A stretch of 33,729 nt of DNA, from positions 1 to 33,729 of IMG/VR virus record IMGVR_UViG_3300030107_004787, one strand, 5' to 3'. A program made the translations under genes and the position numbers. Every line of letters starts with the position of its first letter. Position 1 is the first letter of the stretch. Below, in pieces: positions 13,701-22,152 of this stretch. The notes beneath the pieces were generated by a model. The model saw nothing but the letters and a program-made list of their open reading frames with translations. It was not told the DNA's origin and made no database searches. This stretch comes from a virus.

Positions 13701-14546
13701 ATGGCTAATGTAACCATTACTACAAGTGCTGTCAATAAGAAGGCGATGTTATCTGATGCTGTTCTTGCTTCAATGGAAAGACAGATGGTGTGGGAAAACA
13801 CTGTTGACAATTCTTTTTCTTCATTGGTAAAGGGCGGTGGCGGTCAGGTCTTGACAGTACCAAAAGCAACAACACCTTCAGCAGGTTCAAAGTCTGCTGG
13901 GTCTGATGTAACTTACAGTGCAGACACACATGGCAGTTTCACAATCACTGTTGACCAGCATAAATATGTTGCAAAGCAGATTGAAACTTCCGCACAAGTG
14001 TGGACACAACCTTCCATGTTTCAAATGGAAACCAACCAATTTGGATATTCTTTAGCAAAAGCTGTGGATGACTACTTGGAAGGAATTGCTGAGAGTGATA
14101 CTGGGTCAGTCAGTGACTTAGGCGCAGACAACACATTTACCAGTGCTTTAATTAGAACTGGTATGGCTTCCTTAATGGGGTCAGATGTGCCTTTTGATGG
14201 CAACACTTTCTTAACAGTTAACCCTGACAGCTATGCTTCAATACTGGCTATTGATGACTTTGTTGATGCAAGCAAGTATGGCAATTCAGCACCAGTTCAA
14301 ACTGGGGTAATTGGAAAACTTTATGGCATTGAAGTCAGAAGTTCAAGTTCTATTAGTGGCAACGCTGATGGGGATGAAGCTGGCTATCTTTACCACAGAA
14401 GTGCGATTGCTTTTGCAAGAGCAATGGATGTTAAAGTTGAAATGGATTATTCTGTAACTGCACTAGCAGACCAAGTTGTAGCACATACCATTTATGGTGG
14501 TGCTTTAGCATTTGGTGACAGAATTTATGAATACCATAATGTCTAA
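13701..14546 (+). CDS. Major capsid protein (HK97-fold, P22-coat-like)
   Basis: 281 residues after the scaffold. N-terminal helix (NKKAMLSDAVLASMERQMVW), a Gly-rich turn and beta region (VKGGGGQVLTVPKA), the long spine-like helix area (FGYSLAKAVDDYLEGI), and a C-terminal segment (GIEVRSSSSISG, HRSAIAFARAMDVKVEMDY) are in the usual order for P22 coat/HK97-fold capsid proteins. No N-terminal cleavage domain is evident, consistent with a separate scaffold. A strong hairpin follows the stop. Confidence 0.88.
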   Translation: MANVTITTSAVNKKAMLSDAVLASMERQMVWENTVDNSFSSLVKGGGGQVLTVPKATTPSAGSKSAGSDVTYSADTHGSFTITVDQHKYVAKQIETSAQVWTQPSMFQMETNQFGYSLAKAVDDYLEGIAESDTGSVSDLGADNTFTSALIRTGMASLMGSDVPFDGNTFLTVNPDSYASILAIDDFVDASKYGNSAPVQTGVIGKLYGIEVRSSSSISGNADGDEAGYLYHRSAIAFARAMDVKVEMDYSVTALADQVVAHTIYGGALAFGDRIYEYHNV

Positions 14547-14574
14547 TGATGGGTAACCATTAAAAATGTATGCT

Positions 14575-14598
14575 TGGGGGTTGTTTACACAGCCCCCA
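14575..14598 (+). ncRNA. Strong hairpin after the capsid gene, no T-run
   Basis: TGGGGGTTGT and ACAGCCCCCA form a 10-bp stem (one G-U pair) around the 4-base loop TTAC. It starts 28 bases after the capsid stop and is followed by catacc, so it is not an intrinsic terminator. A role in stabilising the capsid mRNA or lowering downstream expression is likely. Confidence 0.75.
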
Positions 14599-14617
14599 CA
14601 TACCAAGAAAGAAACCA

Positions 14618-14956
14618 ATGGCAATATTTGATTGGAAATGCAATGACAGTGACAACTGTGGAAATATTTGGGAAGAAATAACACTACCCCAAGAAACAGA
14701 ACCAACTGCATGTCCAAAGTGTAAAAGTAAAAAAATTACAAAGTGCATGGGTGCGCCTATGTCAGTTTTTGTAGGTAATGGGTGGACAACATGGGATGGC
14801 TATGTGTCTAATTCAATAAAAGAGATGAAAAAAGAACATGCTAAGAAAAGCTATTTAAAGACCAATGATGGTAGAACAACAGCACATGATAGCAGTGACA
14901 AACAAAAAATTAATTCTGCATTAAAAAAAGCAGATAAACTAACTATAAATATTTAA
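14618..14956 (+). CDS. FmdB-type zinc-ribbon protein
   Basis: 112 residues from the ATG at 14618 (agaaagaaaccaATG); the frame upstream is the hairpin. The first half has two cysteine pairs: C8 and C14 with CGNIWEE, then CPKCKSKKITKC, a FmdB-like zinc ribbon. The tail is polar and basic. Such small ribbon proteins are frequent in the head-gene region of phages; their role is not known. Confidence 0.7.
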   Translation: MAIFDWKCNDSDNCGNIWEEITLPQETEPTACPKCKSKKITKCMGAPMSVFVGNGWTTWDGYVSNSIKEMKKEHAKKSYLKTNDGRTTAHDSSDKQKINSALKKADKLTINI

Positions 14957-14965
14957 GGAAGTATT

Positions 14966-17900
14966 ATGGCAAGTCAACCTGATTTAACCAATGTTGCCAT
15001 TTCTAGTGGGTACGCAACACTAATTCACACTGAAGAAAGTGGTGGGGTTTCAACAAGCTACACCAATTTATATGATGGGGATGGAACTTTAATCCCTATG
15101 GCTTTTGCCACTACAGGGGTCAAGATAATAGATGGAAGTTATGATTTTGATATAGCTAGTCATGATGGTTCAAATGGTTTAAAGCTTGGTGGAACATTGG
15201 TCACCACTAGCGCAACTGAATTGAACCTACTTGATGGAATAACAGCAGGGACAGTTTCCGCTTCAAAATTTCTTTTAGTTGACAGCAACAAAGATTTAAC
15301 TGGATTGCGCAACCTTACTGGAACAGGCACAGCGCAGTTTGCTAATTTTACAGCCACAGGTGACACCACCATTGGTGATAGTGTTGCAAGTGATTCAGTG
15401 GCTTTTAATTCTACAATCACAACCAATCTAGTCTTTGAAGGGTCAACTGCAAATGCTTATGAAACTACATTAGCAATCACAGACCCAACCGCAGATAGAA
15501 CTTGGACAATCCCTGATGCAACAGACACATCAGTTGGTAGGGCAACCACAGATACTTTAACAAATAAAACTTTAACAGCACCTGATATAAACACACCTGA
15601 CATTGATGGTGGAACAGTAGATGCAATCACAAGCTTAACTGTGGCAAACAATGTGGACATTGGTTCTTATGATTTAAGAGCAGGAACACTTACTGCTGAT
15701 GGATTGACAAGTGGCAGGGTGGTATTTGCAGGCACAAATGGTGTTCTTTCTGATGATAGTGATTTATCATTTAGCGGTGCAACATTATCTGCAACAAATG
15801 TGACTTCATCAGGCACAATGACTTATGGGTCACTATCTGATGGGTCTATAACTATCACAGCTTTTGTAGATGAAGATGGAATGGATAGTGACAGTGCAAC
15901 ATTAGTTCCAACACAGCAATCAGTTAAGGCTTATGTAGATGCACAGGTTACCGCACAAGATTTAGACTTTCAAGGTGATTCAGGTGGTGCATTAAACATT
16001 GACTTAGATAGTGAAACGCTAGACATTGCAGGTGGAACTGGAATTGACACATCAGGGTCAAGCAACACACTTACAGTTGCAATAGATTCTACAGTAGCAA
16101 CTTTAGCAGGGTCACAAACTCTTTCAAATAAGACATTAGCAAGCCCTGTTATAACTACACAATTTAACATTGGTTCTGCAACAATTACAGAAGCAGAACT
16201 TGAAATATTAGATGGGGCAAGCACTACAACCGCAGAACTGAACATCATAGATGGTGACACTACAGCCACTTCAACCACATTAGCTGATGCTGATAGGGTG
16301 GTGGTTAATGATAATGGCACAATGGTTCAGGTAGCCTTAACAGATTTTGAAACTTATTTTGAATCAGCACTAGACACACTTTCAAATGTGACAACTGTTG
16401 GAACACTTAATTCAGGGGCTATTTCTTCAGGGTTTGGAAACATTGATATTGGTTCAAGTAACTTAACAGCTACAGGTACAGTTTCACTTGGGGCAACAAG
16501 CTTTAATGATAATAACATAACTAATGTTGGTGACATAAATGTTGACAGTGTTTCATCTGATGATGGTTCAGGGTTTGACCTTATTTTAGATGATAATAAA
16601 ACAACAGCACTTGAAATTAAAGAAGGTTCAACTGCTTATTTAACTTTTGTGACAACTGATTCAGGTGAAAAGATAACACTTGGCAAAAAGCTTGAAGCAG
16701 GCAGTGTAGAAATTGAAGGAAGCGCATTTGATATAAATGGTGGAACTATTGATGGGGTCACAATGGCAACTTCTGACATAACAGTTGGAAGTGGCAAAAC
16801 CCTAGATGTTAGCGCAGGAACTTTAACACTTGCTGATAATCAAATTTCAGGTAATAAGGTAGAAGGCGGAACTATTGCAAGTACAACAATAACTGCACTT
16901 ACAACCGCAGGCATTACAGCTTCAGCCAATCTTGATATTGGTGCTTATACTTTAAGGGCTTCAAACTTTTTAGCAGATTCACAAACAGCAACACGAGTTG
17001 CATTTTATGGCACTGATGGATTATTGTCAGGTGATTCTGATATGACTTTTTCAGGGTCAACTTTAACAGTCACAGACTTAACAGTAAGTGGAACACTAAC
17101 CACAACAGGAAGCGCACAAGAAGTTTCAACTACAAACTTAAATGTGCAAGACCCATTAATTCTTTTAAACAAATATGATTCACAGCCATCAAACAATGCT
17201 TATGATGCTGGAATAGTAATTAAAAGGGGTTCAAGTGATTCTACACCTGAAAATGTTGCAATAATTTGGGATGAATCTGCCAACACATTTAGCTTGGTTG
17301 ATACTGATGAAGATGGAACAACTGCTGGAAATATTACAATCACAGATTATGAAAATTTAAGAGTTGGCGCACTAACTGCTGATGATGCTTCAACATTCAC
17401 AAGCACAATTTCTACAGCTTCAGGTTCAACTATTGGAAACTTGACACTTGCTAATGGCTCAATCACAGATTCAGGCGGTGCAATAAGTTTTGGAAATGAA
17501 AATCTTAGCACTACAGGAACATTAAGTGCAGGGGCAATTACTGGAACAAGCTTTGTAATTGGCAGTGCAGATATTGGTGAAGCTGAATTAGAAATATTAG
17601 ATGGCGCAACTGTGACAACTGCTGAACTTAATTTGATTGATGGGGGAACAGCTAGGGGAACAACCGCAGTGGCAAGTGGGGATGGTATTTTGATTAATGA
17701 TGGCGGTACAATGCGAATGACCAATGTAGATACAGTTTCTACATATTTCGCAAGTCATAATGTTGGTGGCTCAAATATTGTTACAACTGGAGCATTAAAT
17801 TCAGGAAGTATTACAAGCGGATTTGGTACAATAGATACTGGCTCAAGCAATATATCAACAACTGGTGTTGGTAGCTTTGGTTCACTGGATATTTCAGGCG

Positions 17901-20038
17901 ATGTAGATGTGGATGGCACACTTGAAACAGACGCTTTAACAATCGGTGGAACAACATTAGCTGAAACTATCTCAGATACAGTAGGAGCAATGGTTGGCTC
18001 TAATACTGAAACAGGAATAGCAGTTACTTATGATGATTCAGATAACACACTTGATTTTGTTCTTGGGACAACTCAAACAACTGTAACATCAATGCTAAAC
18101 GCAAGTTTAGTAGCTGGTAGAGATGCAGACAACCAAATCAAATTTAGTACAGATGACCAAATAATATTTAGAGTTGCTGGTGGCGATGGTGTAACAATGA
18201 AAGCAAGTGGTGAGATTGAAGCAACTTCCTTAGATATTAGTGGGGCAGTAGATGCAGATGGAGTTGTAACTGCAAATGCAGGTGTGGTTGTTGATAACAT
18301 TACCATAGATGGAACAGAGATAGATTTAAGTAGTGGTAATCTTACTTTAGATGTAGCAGGTTCTATTATTTTAAATGCTGATGGTGGACAATTACAATTC
18401 CACGATGGTAGTACTGAAATTGGTGTCTTTGAAAATAGTAGTTCTGATTTTGTAATGGAATCAAAAGTACAAGACAAAGATATTATCTTTAAAGGTAATG
18501 ATGGTGGTTCAGGGATAACTGCACTTACACTTGATATGTCTGAGGGTGGTGATGCTACTTTTGCAGGGAAAATACTTCTAAATGAATCTGCCGATACAGA
18601 TACAGGTGTTTACTTTCAAGAAGGCGGCACTTACAAAGGCGGAATATTTAACGATGCTTCTGCTGATTCTACTATTATTATGGACGGTTCAAATGCCAAT
18701 GTAATGCATTTAAAAGGTGGAAAAGTTGGTGTCGGTACAAATTCTGTAAGTTCTGATGCTACTTTTGGTGTATCTGGTAATATAGAATTAAAAAGCGCAG
18801 GCAATAGATATTATGTACCAAGACAATCGGATGGCGCAATAACTGGTTCTTTTTATTCAAGGGCTGATTCCAATGTTACAATAAGTGGTGCAGGTTCTTC
18901 AGCAGGGCTAATAGAATTCATACCTTCATCTTTAAATAGCTCTGCTGTTGCTATGACTATAAAAGCTAATGGAGAAATTCAATTTGGTGATTCAAATAAT
19001 ACAGCAAATATATATTATTATGGAGAAGGAAAACTTGCAATTAATGATTCAGCAGGTTCGGCAAGTACCCCAACTTATTCTTTTAATTCAGATGTAGATA
19101 CAGGAATGTATAGAACGGGTGCAAATGAAATAGGTTTTGCAACTGGTGGTTCTGAAAGAATGCGTATTACATCTGATGGAGATTTGGGACTTGGAGACAA
19201 TGCACCTTCAAGTGCATTAACAAACTTTGGCTCTGCTTCGCACGGTTTATCTATAAAAAATGAACAACCAACAATAGCATTAACAGATACAGATACAGGT
19301 GGTGGGCATTTATGGATAGCTAATGGTGGAGGTATAGGATATTTCCAAAATAGTGTTAGTGGTGCGACAATGAGATTTTATGTTGAATCAACACTTGCGT
19401 TAGAAATTGAAAATGATGGTGTATTAAAATCAAGTGATGGTATAGAATTTGAAGGCACTGCTCTTGGTGCTGGTCAAACAGGTATAGGCTCAAGTGGTGA
19501 TGGTGGTGATTTAAGAATATATACTAATGGCACACAAACAACTACATTTTCATCTGCTGGTCGTGTAGGCATAAATGAAACATCTCCAAACGCAAAGCTA
19601 CATATTGAAGAAGATAGTTCTGGTCAAGAGGCGTTTTATATAAATCATGGTCAAAGTGGACAACAAACAATGATATTGTTTAAAACTTCTGATACTACAA
19701 GAGGTACTATTGTTTCAGATAATAGCCCTTCAGGAACAAGCTATGTAAGTGGTTCTGATGAAAGATTAAAAGAAAACATAGTTGAAGTTAATGATGCTTT
19801 GTCTATTGTAAATGAAATTCCTGTAAAGCAGTTTAATTGGATTGAAGATGAAAGCAACACTCCTGTAATTGGATACATAGGTCAAGAGTTAATACAAAAA
19901 TATCCACAAGCTGTTTCAGTTATAAAAACAGATGAATATGATGACCACCACATGGTTGACCAATCAAAAATGGTAGCTGTATTAATGAAAGCTGTACAAG
20001 AATTGTCAGCAAAAGTAGAAGCATTAGAAAATGCGTAA
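14966..20038 (+). CDS. Long tail fibre/spike with C-terminal S74 intramolecular chaperone
   Basis: 1690 residues, by far the largest gene. The body is low-complexity beta-rich sequence (Thr, Ser, Gly, Asp) with recurring modules ATELNLLDGIT, AELEILDG...TTAELN(I/L)IDG and DTLTNKTLTAPDI, suggesting trimeric beta-helical fibres. Residues about 1595-1690 (SDERLKENIVEVNDALSIVNEIPVKQFNW, then GYIGQELIQKYPQAV) are the Peptidase_S74 chaperone of endosialidase-type proteins, which folds the trimer and is then cleaved off. The C-terminus is a coiled coil. The product binds the host surface. The segment after about 17.75 kb looks slightly different in codon choice, as expected of a mosaic receptor-binding gene. 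Start has aaggaagtattATG. Confidence 0.9.
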   Translation: MASQPDLTNVAISSGYATLIHTEESGGVSTSYTNLYDGDGTLIPMAFATTGVKIIDGSYDFDIASHDGSNGLKLGGTLVTTSATELNLLDGITAGTVSASKFLLVDSNKDLTGLRNLTGTGTAQFANFTATGDTTIGDSVASDSVAFNSTITTNLVFEGSTANAYETTLAITDPTADRTWTIPDATDTSVGRATTDTLTNKTLTAPDINTPDIDGGTVDAITSLTVANNVDIGSYDLRAGTLTADGLTSGRVVFAGTNGVLSDDSDLSFSGATLSATNVTSSGTMTYGSLSDGSITITAFVDEDGMDSDSATLVPTQQSVKAYVDAQVTAQDLDFQGDSGGALNIDLDSETLDIAGGTGIDTSGSSNTLTVAIDSTVATLAGSQTLSNKTLASPVITTQFNIGSATITEAELEILDGASTTTAELNIIDGDTTATSTTLADADRVVVNDNGTMVQVALTDFETYFESALDTLSNVTTVGTLNSGAISSGFGNIDIGSSNLTATGTVSLGATSFNDNNITNVGDINVDSVSSDDGSGFDLILDDNKTTALEIKEGSTAYLTFVTTDSGEKITLGKKLEAGSVEIEGSAFDINGGTIDGVTMATSDITVGSGKTLDVSAGTLTLADNQISGNKVEGGTIASTTITALTTAGITASANLDIGAYTLRASNFLADSQTATRVAFYGTDGLLSGDSDMTFSGSTLTVTDLTVSGTLTTTGSAQEVSTTNLNVQDPLILLNKYDSQPSNNAYDAGIVIKRGSSDSTPENVAIIWDESANTFSLVDTDEDGTTAGNITITDYENLRVGALTADDASTFTSTISTASGSTIGNLTLANGSITDSGGAISFGNENLSTTGTLSAGAITGTSFVIGSADIGEAELEILDGATVTTAELNLIDGGTARGTTAVASGDGILINDGGTMRMTNVDTVSTYFASHNVGGSNIVTTGALNSGSITSGFGTIDTGSSNISTTGVGSFGSLDISGDVDVDGTLETDALTIGGTTLAETISDTVGAMVGSNTETGIAVTYDDSDNTLDFVLGTTQTTVTSMLNASLVAGRDADNQIKFSTDDQIIFRVAGGDGVTMKASGEIEATSLDISGAVDADGVVTANAGVVVDNITIDGTEIDLSSGNLTLDVAGSIILNADGGQLQFHDGSTEIGVFENSSSDFVMESKVQDKDIIFKGNDGGSGITALTLDMSEGGDATFAGKILLNESADTDTGVYFQEGGTYKGGIFNDASADSTIIMDGSNANVMHLKGGKVGVGTNSVSSDATFGVSGNIELKSAGNRYYVPRQSDGAITGSFYSRADSNVTISGAGSSAGLIEFIPSSLNSSAVAMTIKANGEIQFGDSNNTANIYYYGEGKLAINDSAGSASTPTYSFNSDVDTGMYRTGANEIGFATGGSERMRITSDGDLGLGDNAPSSALTNFGSASHGLSIKNEQPTIALTDTDTGGGHLWIANGGGIGYFQNSVSGATMRFYVESTLALEIENDGVLKSSDGIEFEGTALGAGQTGIGSSGDGGDLRIYTNGTQTTTFSSAGRVGINETSPNAKLHIEEDSSGQEAFYINHGQSGQQTMILFKTSDTTRGTIVSDNSPSGTSYVSGSDERLKENIVEVNDALSIVNEIPVKQFNWIEDESNTPVIGYIGQELIQKYPQAVSVIKTDEYDDHHMVDQSKMVAVLMKAVQELSAKVEALENA
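16195..17887 (+). repeat. Internal duplication within the fibre gene (copies near 16195-16500 and 17578-17887)
   Basis: Two segments of about 100 residues align: EAELEILDGAS-TTAELNIIDGDT ... NDNGTMVQV ... GTLNSGAISSGFGNIDIGSSNLTATG and EAELEILDGAT-TTAELNLIDGGT ... NDGGTMRMT ... GALNSGSITSGFGTIDTGSSNISTTG. A second pair (near 15650-15830 and 16930-17100: RxGTLTADG...FAGTNGVLSDDSDLSFSG versus RASNFLADS...FYGTDGLLSGDSDMTFSG) shows the unit is larger. DNA identity is moderate, so the duplication is old. Confidence 0.75.
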
Positions 20039-20306
20039 AAAACTAAACCAATGGGCAAACTTTGATAAAGCGGTCAATGTGCTGGTAATTATTGCACTTA
20101 CCCTTACCTTTGTCTTTACAGCTATTAGTTGTGCAGATGAATTTTACTTTGGGAAATCAAGGGATGAATTAAATGCAGAGGTATCGCAAAACGCATTTGA
20201 AATAGATAGCTTATTTAAACTGATTCAACTACAGCTTGATTCTACTGCGATGGATTTTAATAAACTCTATATAGATGCACAACGCATAAACAACGGTAGT
20301 AATTAA
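20031..20306 (+). CDS. Small membrane-anchored protein, possible lipoprotein (91 aa)
   Basis: The ATG lies eight bases before the end of the fibre gene. Basic N-terminus, one hydrophobic segment (about 16-33, VNVLVIIALTLTFVFTAI) and a cysteine directly after it (AISCADE), which could be a lipobox or just a membrane anchor; the remaining 57 residues are helical and polar. First of a run of small membrane genes; spanin-like or tail-related roles are possible, neither is shown. Confidence 0.65.
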   Translation: MRKKLNQWANFDKAVNVLVIIALTLTFVFTAISCADEFYFGKSRDELNAEVSQNAFEIDSLFKLIQLQLDSTAMDFNKLYIDAQRINNGSN

Positions 20307-20590
20307 TGATACAGTTTATGCTAGGATTAATTTTAGGTTATGCTCTTAGTGGCGATATAAGTGAACCTGTACCTTCTGAGATTATAACTTATTCTGATAG
20401 TGGCAAGGTGGTTAAGGTGTATAGGTCGGATGCTTTTGCACATAGATATTATCCAAATGCAATAGCGATTGGTTGGAACACAAATGATTATAGATACTGG
20501 GAAACAAGACCACACATAAAACCTGTTTATACTAAAAGTATTGTTATTAATAAAAAGCCAAAGCCAAGAGTAAAAACAGAAGATGAATGA
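20306..20590 (+). CDS. Small protein with hydrophobic N-terminus (94 aa)
   Basis: Starts on the last base of the previous stop (TAATG). Residues 1-15 (MIQFMLGLILGYALS) are a short signal-anchor-like segment; the rest is Tyr-rich (HRYYPNAIAIGWNTNDYRYW) with a basic tail. No family recognised. Probably membrane-attached with an outward-facing domain. Confidence 0.65.
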   Translation: MIQFMLGLILGYALSGDISEPVPSEIITYSDSGKVVKVYRSDAFAHRYYPNAIAIGWNTNDYRYWETRPHIKPVYTKSIVINKKPKPRVKTEDE

Positions 20591-20663
20591 AATAATTTTA
20601 GGAACAATAGCAGTTGTTGTATTAGCAGTTGGTATATATTGTATGTGTAAAGATGGAAACTAA
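20583..20663 (+). CDS. Tiny membrane peptide (26 aa)
   Basis: Overlaps the previous gene by eight bases. After MNE there is a clean hydrophobic helix (IILGTIAVVVLAVGIYCMC) and a short KDGN tail. The overlap with the preceding gene and the next micro-ORF supports translation. Similar peptides occur in phage lysis regions. Confidence 0.55.
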   Translation: MNEIILGTIAVVVLAVGIYCMCKDGN

Positions 20664-20706
20664 AAATAAAGATTGTTGTTGTTGTTGTTGTGGGTGTAAG
20701 AAATGA
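20653..20706 (+). CDS. Cysteine micropeptide METKNKDCCCCCCGCKK (17 aa)
   Basis: Begins inside the preceding membrane-peptide gene (11-base overlap) and ends in an ATGA overlap with the next gene at 20703, so it is placed exactly like a coupled cistron. Six consecutive TGT codons are followed by GGG TGT, giving Cys6-Gly-Cys, with Lys on both sides. Seven thiols in 17 residues would bind a soft metal or be palmitoylation/redox targets. The trinucleotide run is also prone to copy-number slippage without loss of frame. Translation is inferred only from the layout. Confidence 0.4.
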   Translation: METKNKDCCCCCCGCKK

Positions 20707-20975
20707 GTAAACCAATAGGACAAGATTCAAGTCTAAATATTTCATTACCAATGCTTTTGCAAGCAGTTGGATTTATTGGTGCAATGGTTTGGGGATATGG
20801 ACAGCTAAACACTAGAATTAGTTTTTTAGAACATCAGGCAAACATGAATGAACAGGCAATAAAAGAAATGAAGGCAATGCAAAATTTGCCAATTCCTTCT
20901 GATGTCAGGCAGGATGAAAAACTGCAAAAAATGGAAGAAGAAATAAATAGAATAAGGGATGAAGTTTGGAATTAA
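20703..20975 (+). CDS. Membrane-anchored coiled-coil protein 1 (90 aa)
   Basis: A polar start (MSKPIGQDSSLNISL) leads into one transmembrane helix (about 15-31, PMLLQAVGFIGAMVWGY) and then a long coiled coil (FLEHQANMNEQAIKEMKAM and QDEKLQKMEEEINRIRDEVW). The next gene has the same plan and a related N-terminus (DSTISLSVAMILKIGF), so the two look like diverged duplicates. Candidate holin/antiholin or spanin-class protein, by context only. Confidence 0.7.
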   Translation: MSKPIGQDSSLNISLPMLLQAVGFIGAMVWGYGQLNTRISFLEHQANMNEQAIKEMKAMQNLPIPSDVRQDEKLQKMEEEINRIRDEVWN

Positions 20976-21220
20976 AAGCAGACAGCACAATTAGCTTATC
21001 TGTAGCAATGATTTTAAAAATTGGATTTTTAATAATGATTGTGACTGGCTCATGGTATCAAGCCCAAATGAAATTTGCAGAACAAGAATCAAGAATTAAA
21101 GACTTAGAAAATAAAGTAGTTGTTTTAGATGCTAGTATTGAAGGAATGGAAACAGCACACATAGAACAACTAGAAGAAACTAATAGAAGCCTTATGCAAA
21201 GGCTTGGACTTAAACGCTAA
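20966..21220 (+). CDS. Membrane-anchored coiled-coil protein 2, TTG start (84 aa)
   Basis: Starts at TTG (20966) with aagggatgaag upstream, overlapping the previous gene by ten bases; no ATG is available before the transmembrane segment (about 14-29). A coiled coil follows (AEQESRIKDLENKVVVLDASI...). The DS(S/T)-I-S-L start and TM-coil layout match the preceding gene, suggesting tandem duplication. Role probably shared with it. Confidence 0.7.
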   Translation: MELKADSTISLSVAMILKIGFLIMIVTGSWYQAQMKFAEQESRIKDLENKVVVLDASIEGMETAHIEQLEETNRSLMQRLGLKR

Positions 21221-21237
21221 AAGAAAAGGAAATAAAA

Positions 21238-21498
21238 ATGGCAAAAGTCAAAGAACCAGTAGTAGAAAAAAAGCAAGACCCTAAAGCTGTTATTTCAGTA
21301 GATGGGGTAGAATATAAATATGAAGACCTTAGTGACGAACAAAAAGTAATGTTTGCACACATGCAAGACTTGTCAAGAAAAATCCAAACCACAAGGTTTA
21401 ATCTTGACCAGTTAAATGTAGGCATGGCAAAGTTTAAAGACCTTTTTGTGGATTCATTAAAAGATGATGAGGAAAAGAAAGAGGATGCCAACAACTGA
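21238..21498 (+). CDS. Small soluble helical protein (86 aa)
   Basis: aaaaggaaataaaaATG start. The segment ISVDGVEYKYEDLSDEQKVMFAHMQDLSRKIQTTRFNLDQL is a compact beta hairpin plus long helix seen in small DUF6447-like phage proteins; the tail is acidic. It lies among membrane proteins and could pair with their coiled coils. Family name is tentative. Confidence 0.65.
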   Translation: MAKVKEPVVEKKQDPKAVISVDGVEYKYEDLSDEQKVMFAHMQDLSRKIQTTRFNLDQLNVGMAKFKDLFVDSLKDDEEKKEDANN

Positions 21499-21739
21499 AA
21501 TAGTAAACATGGCTATTGAAAGACTTGGGGTTATGGCTATTTTAGCTGTAGCCCTAATCTTCACTTTAAAATATTTAACAAGTTCTTTGTCTAAACAGAT
21601 AGAGGAATGTAAACAAATTTTAATAAAACTTATTGACAGGTTTAATGTGTCAGATAAAACTACCAAAGATTATAGGGATGACATGAAAGAAAAATTAGAT
21701 GACCTTGAAAGCACTGTTGATAGAAAATGGAAAGACTAG
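21485..21739 (+). CDS. Membrane-anchored coiled-coil protein 3 (84 aa)
   Basis: The ATG at 21485 has aagaaagagg directly upstream; the frame is open seven codons further back. One transmembrane helix (about 12-30, GVMAILAVALIFTLKYL) is followed by a coiled coil with a regular Lys/Asp pattern (SKQIEECKQILIKLIDRF, DDMKEKLDDLESTVDRKW). Third gene with the TM-then-coil plan. Confidence 0.7.
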   Translation: MPTTEIVNMAIERLGVMAILAVALIFTLKYLTSSLSKQIEECKQILIKLIDRFNVSDKTTKDYRDDMKEKLDDLESTVDRKWKD

Positions 21740-21750
21740 GGACTAGGTAC

Positions 21751-21975
21751 ATGAATGAAGAAAATTTTGGTAGTTATTTTCAAGCCTTAGTAAGGAAAGT
21801 TGAAAGAATTGAAACTAATGTGAATTGGATGAAGGAAGAAATGAAAAAAGACCAAAAGCACATTGACCAAATTTATAGAAATAAGGAAGAAATACAGAAA
21901 GTTAAGACTGTCAGCACAGTGTTGTTTGGAATTTTTGCTTTTATTTCTTCTTTCTTTGGGTTTAGAATAAAATAA
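21751..21975 (+). CDS. Coiled-coil protein with C-terminal membrane anchor (74 aa)
   Basis: ATG 21751 is preferred (agggactaggtacATG); ATG 21727 in the same frame overlaps the previous gene. Here the order is reversed: a coiled coil (ALVRKVERIETNVNWMKEEMKKDQKHIDQIY) and then a hydrophobic end (STVLFGIFAFISSFFGF). A tail-anchored partner for the preceding proteins is possible. Confidence 0.65.
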   Translation: MNEENFGSYFQALVRKVERIETNVNWMKEEMKKDQKHIDQIYRNKEEIQKVKTVSTVLFGIFAFISSFFGFRIK

Positions 21976-21992
21976 AATAAGGAAAAATCTAC

Positions 21993-22151
21993 ATGGAATG
22001 GTTGCAAGCAAATTGGGAATATGTATTAATAGGCTTTTATACTTTAGAAAAAGTTGTAAAGCTTTCACCAAGCAAGAAAGATGACATTGTTTTTGATGTT
22101 GTTTTTGATGCTATGAAAAAACTTTATGAATCAATAAAAAAAGGAAAATAA
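21993..22151 (+). CDS. Small phage protein (52 aa)
   Basis: aaggaaaaatctacATG start. Trp/Tyr-rich N-terminal helix (MEWLQANWEYVLIGFYTLEK), then SPSKKDD and an amphipathic helix to the end. It is too small for confident naming but sits in a tight run of small cistrons with proper spacing. A peripheral membrane protein is possible. Confidence 0.65.
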   Translation: MEWLQANWEYVLIGFYTLEKVVKLSPSKKDDIVFDVVFDAMKKLYESIKKGK

Positions 22152-22152
22152 A

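Noticed and set aside
15160-18477. Several long - strand frames under the fibre gene
   Set aside because: They are complements of the repetitive Thr/Ser/Asp codons of the fibre and have Val/Ser/Pro-rich low-complexity translations without starts.
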